This document shows, piece by piece, positions 61,688-64,000 of a stretch of DNA of 64,000 nucleotides. The position numbers were made by a program, and so were the translations under genes. Within the stretch, counting starts at the first letter, position 1; the number at the start of each line of letters is the position of its first letter. A model generated the notes under the pieces. The model was not told where the DNA came from, ran no database searches, and saw only the letters and a program-made list of their open reading frames with translations. Origin of the DNA: Anaerolineales bacterium UBA6055 (GTDB lineage Bacteria; Chloroflexota; Anaerolineae; Aggregatilineales; Phototrophicaceae); contig DIYL01000062.1 in assembly GCA_002428985.1 (NCBI GenBank), forward strand, positions 124,001-188,000, written 5' to 3'.

Positions 61688-63427
61688 TTAGCTGGCTTGT
61701 TGCTGATGGATTAAATCCGCATATGCACCACCCAATGCCATTAGTTCATCATGATTGCCTTCTTCAATAATACCGCCGTTACCAATAACAACAATTTTGT
61801 CAGCATGGCGAATCGTAGACAAGCGATGCGCAATCACAAATGCTGTACGTCCCTCTAAAACTTCGTTAATCGCATCTTGTACCAGACGTTCTGTACGGGT
61901 ATCAATGTTAGCTGTTGCCTCGTCAAGAATCAGAATTTGTGGATCCGCGAGAATTGCACGGGCGATGCACAATAATTGACGTTGCCCTTGACTGACTGAT
62001 CCACTAGCTCCTTTGAGCTCGGTATCATATCCTGATGGTAAACTCATAATGAAGTCGTGCACTCGTGCTGACTTCGCCGCAGAGATGACTTCATCCATAG
62101 TTGCTAATGGTTTACCATAGCGGATGTTATCTGCAATGGTCGTGTTAAATAGATAGCTATTTTGTGGCACTTCACCTATATTTAAGCGTAGACTTTCTTT
62201 CGTGACATCACGTATATCCACATCATCGACCAAGATTTGCCCATCTTTAACATCATAGAAACGCCCTACAAGGTTCACAATCGTACTTTTACCAGCACCT
62301 GTTTCACCAACTAATGCGACAGTTTCACCAGCTTGGGCGACTAAGGTCACATCATCCAACACGATCTGTTCGTCTGAATAGCCGAATACAACATTTTGTA
62401 GCTGAATTCGCCCTTCAATTGTTCCAAGTTGTTTAGCCGAAGGTTTATCTGCTATATCAGTTTCCGTATCCAATAATTCAAACACACGCTCACCAGCTGC
62501 AAGCGCAGATTGCATCTGAGTATACAAATTGGCAAGTTGTTGAACTGGACGGAAAAATTGTTGCGAGTAGCTTAAGAAAGCGACCACAATCCCAACTGTG
62601 ATTTCACCATTGAAGGCGAGATACCCTCCAAAGCCTGTTACAAGTACGGTTGCGATGGTCGATAGGACATCGATTGTTGGCGAGAATACAGTTGTGATAC
62701 GGGCTGCATAGATATTGGCATCACGATTTGCGGCATTATCTTGCTCGAATTCTTGTATGGCTAATGCCGTTCGCGCAAATGCTTGTGCTTCACGGACTGT
62801 TGATAGTTCTTGCTCAAGTTCTGCTGATAATTTTCCGAGGGTTTCTCGTGATGTGCGGAATGCTTTACGTGATTGACTCGAAAAATAGAATGTTACCAGT
62901 ACCATCAATGGGATGATGATAATGGTTGCCAATGATAAACGAATATCCAAGGCAAACATCGCGATGACAATCGCGACAAGGCTGAAAAGCGATCCGAGAG
63001 ATTGTGTCAAAGATTGACCGAATAACGTCCCAATTGCGTCTGTATCATTCACTAATCGGCTCATCAGATCACCTGCTTCATGATCGAAATAATAGCCAAG
63101 ATGTAAAGTTTGTAAGTGCTTGAAGACATCTCCGCGTAACCGTAAGAGCAGGCGTTGTGCTAGGATACTTATAAGCCGAAGCTGTCCGATGAAACCGACA
63201 TAACCAACCAGATAAGTCGCAAGCAAGATCATCATTGTCTGACCTAAACCTGCACTATCTCCGAATGCGATAAACTCATCGATCGCCCGCCCAATTAATG
63301 CTGGTCCAGCAGCTTGCCCCAATGTAGACAAAATTAACATGATGATCGTACCCATAATGAGTGGGACTTCACTTCTTAAGTAAGCTAATAGCCGGACTAC
63401 TGTGCCTTGTTTAGATTGTGTTTGCAT
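61688..63427 (-). CDS. ABC exporter half-transporter, second of a pair
   Basis: 579 residues from the ATG at 63427; a TTG and two ATGs lie upstream in frame, and GAGG (63443-63440) fits this ATG only loosely, so the start is uncertain by up to six codons. Six membrane helices (~20-310) with a cytosolic coupling region precede an ATPase domain with Walker A VGETGAGKSTIVN, the Q-loop VPQNSYLF, signature GSVSQGQRQLLCIARAILAD (S-x-S-Q-G in place of L-S-G-G-Q), Walker B ILILDEATANID and the H-loop FVIAHRLSTI. It overlaps the end of the upstream half-transporter gene, so the two form a heterodimeric multidrug/lipid-exporter-like pump. Confidence 0.93.
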   Translation of the reverse strand: MQTQSKQGTVVRLLAYLRSEVPLIMGTIIMLILSTLGQAAGPALIGRAIDEFIAFGDSAGLGQTMMILLATYLVGYVGFIGQLRLISILAQRLLLRLRGDVFKHLQTLHLGYYFDHEAGDLMSRLVNDTDAIGTLFGQSLTQSLGSLFSLVAIVIAMFALDIRLSLATIIIIPLMVLVTFYFSSQSRKAFRTSRETLGKLSAELEQELSTVREAQAFARTALAIQEFEQDNAANRDANIYAARITTVFSPTIDVLSTIATVLVTGFGGYLAFNGEITVGIVVAFLSYSQQFFRPVQQLANLYTQMQSALAAGERVFELLDTETDIADKPSAKQLGTIEGRIQLQNVVFGYSDEQIVLDDVTLVAQAGETVALVGETGAGKSTIVNLVGRFYDVKDGQILVDDVDIRDVTKESLRLNIGEVPQNSYLFNTTIADNIRYGKPLATMDEVISAAKSARVHDFIMSLPSGYDTELKGASGSVSQGQRQLLCIARAILADPQILILDEATANIDTRTERLVQDAINEVLEGRTAFVIAHRLSTIRHADKIVVIGNGGIIEEGNHDELMALGGAYADLIHQQQAS

Positions 63428-64000
63428 GAATCTCATCATCCTCAAGCTGGCTATTTACAATATCAACATAGATTTGGCTGGTTTCCATCAAGGTATGATG
63501 CGTGCCCTGTGCAACAATCTCACCCTTGTCAATTACTAGAATTTGGTCAGCATTGCGAACAGTCGAAATACGTTGAGCTATGATGAAAGCCGTATGATTT
63601 TCGAGATAAGGTTTGAGTGCGAGTCGTAACTTAGCTTCGGTTTCAGCATCCACTGCACTCATGCTGTCATCGAAGATGAGAATGCGAGGATGAACTACTA
63701 AAGCTCGGGCAATCGCAATACGTTGTTTCTGTCCACCACTTAATCCAGACCCGCCTTCGCCAACATGTGTGTTATATCCATCGTCCAACTTCATAATAAA
63801 GTCATGTGCTTGCGCGATGCGACACGCTTCTTCAACCTCTGCATCAGTGGCATCAGCTTTCCCGAAACAGATGTTTTCACGGATTGTGCCACTAACGAGA
63901 TTTACATTTTGGAGAACAACCCCAATTTCATGTCGTAGTGATAGCAACTCAAGGTTGCGAACATCGACACCGTCAATTTTTACACTACCGTCTGTCACAT
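63411..64000 (-). CDS. ABC exporter half-transporter, first of a pair (5' end outside the window)
   Basis: Only the C-terminal ~196 residues are present; the window edge removes the membrane domain and the Walker A motif. Visible parts are DGSVKIDGVDVRN, the Q-loop VVLQNVNLVSGTIRENI, the canonical signature GSGLSGGQKQRIAIARALV, Walker B ILIFDDSMSAVD (with Asp where the catalytic Glu is usual: F-D-D-S) and the H-loop region FIIAQRIST (Gln in place of the switch His). Such a degenerate ATP site paired with a better site in the partner is the rule in heterodimeric exporters. It overlaps the next gene by 17 bases. Confidence 0.9.
   Translation of the reverse strand, partial: VTDGSVKIDGVDVRNLELLSLRHEIGVVLQNVNLVSGTIRENICFGKADATDAEVEEACRIAQAHDFIMKLDDGYNTHVGEGGSGLSGGQKQRIAIARALVVHPRILIFDDSMSAVDAETEAKLRLALKPYLENHTAFIIAQRISTVRNADQILVIDKGEIVAQGTHHTLMETSQIYVDIVNSQLEDDEIHANTI

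Noticed and set aside
1..64000. tRNA, rRNA, CRISPR arrays, insertion sequences or prophage genes
   Set aside because: No T-loop/acceptor patterns, regularly spaced direct repeats, transposases or integrases were seen.

Overview
The window looks like chromosomal DNA of a free-living, moderately AT-rich bacterium, most probably a member of the Chloroflexota (Anaerolineae-like). This is inference from gene style: a secreted two-domain fasciclin protein, a long MalT-like ATPase/LuxR regulator, a TIR/FGE-like fusion, F420/FMN luciferase-type oxidoreductases, and a giant DUF11/SdrD-B surface protein ending in an LPxTG sorting signal. No rRNA, tRNA, CRISPR array, transposase or prophage module was seen. 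Genes lie on both strands in short operons.

Layout. 0-4.4 kb: a helical hypothetical protein, an acyl-CoA synthetase and an enolase-superfamily enzyme. 4.4-10.8 kb: a small alpha/beta protein, the LuxR-ATPase regulator, the fasciclin protein and small genes. 10.8-13.9 kb: a structured leader or attenuator-like region, then a one-chain molybdenum hydroxylase carrying both [2Fe-2S] domains. 13.9-27.4 kb: a pentapeptide-repeat secreted protein and a 4272-residue repetitive surface protein that fills a fifth of the window. 27.8-31.4 kb: LLM oxidoreductase, an atypical metallo-beta-lactamase-fold protein, a HEAT-like protein and a DUF4188-like protein. 31.4-36.6 kb: xylose catabolism (xylA, xylB) with two SGNH-hydrolase-like membrane proteins and a perfect LacI-type operator at the xylA promoter. 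36.8-39.6 kb: the lactate-utilisation operon lutABC. 39.7-42.5 kb: TIR/FGE fusion, a decayed toxin fragment, a double GNAT protein and a small membrane protein. 42.6-47.1 kb: a 2-oxoacid dehydrogenase operon (E2, nitroreductase, fused E1 alpha-beta). 47.4-52.8 kb: PhyH dioxygenase, amylosucrase plus galactokinase, and two tandem GNAT paralogues. 52.9-56.5 kb: a PlsC-like acyltransferase and a histidine kinase with two lone receiver proteins. 56.5-64 kb: a possible structured RNA, a secreted hypothetical protein, RtcB, a cytochrome c/thioredoxin-like/membrane-protein operon, and a pair of ABC exporter half-transporters cut by the window edge.

The most unusual item is at 61003-61386. A gene coupled to the cytochrome c gene encodes a lipoprotein with a thioredoxin fold whose CxxC active site is written as two in-frame UGA codons (U-P-P-U), followed at the right distance by a bacterial SECIS-like hairpin. 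A normal gene caller truncates it to a meaningless 75-residue fragment starting at 61159. If correct it is a double-selenocysteine thioredoxin-like protein, and the organism must carry selA/selB/selC elsewhere.

How the genes work together (inference): the window is rich in heterotrophic carbon use (xylose, sucrose/alpha-glucan, galactose, lactate, fatty acids, purine or aldehyde oxidation, pyruvate-type 2-oxoacids), combined with a cell surface decorated by a very long sortase-anchored protein.
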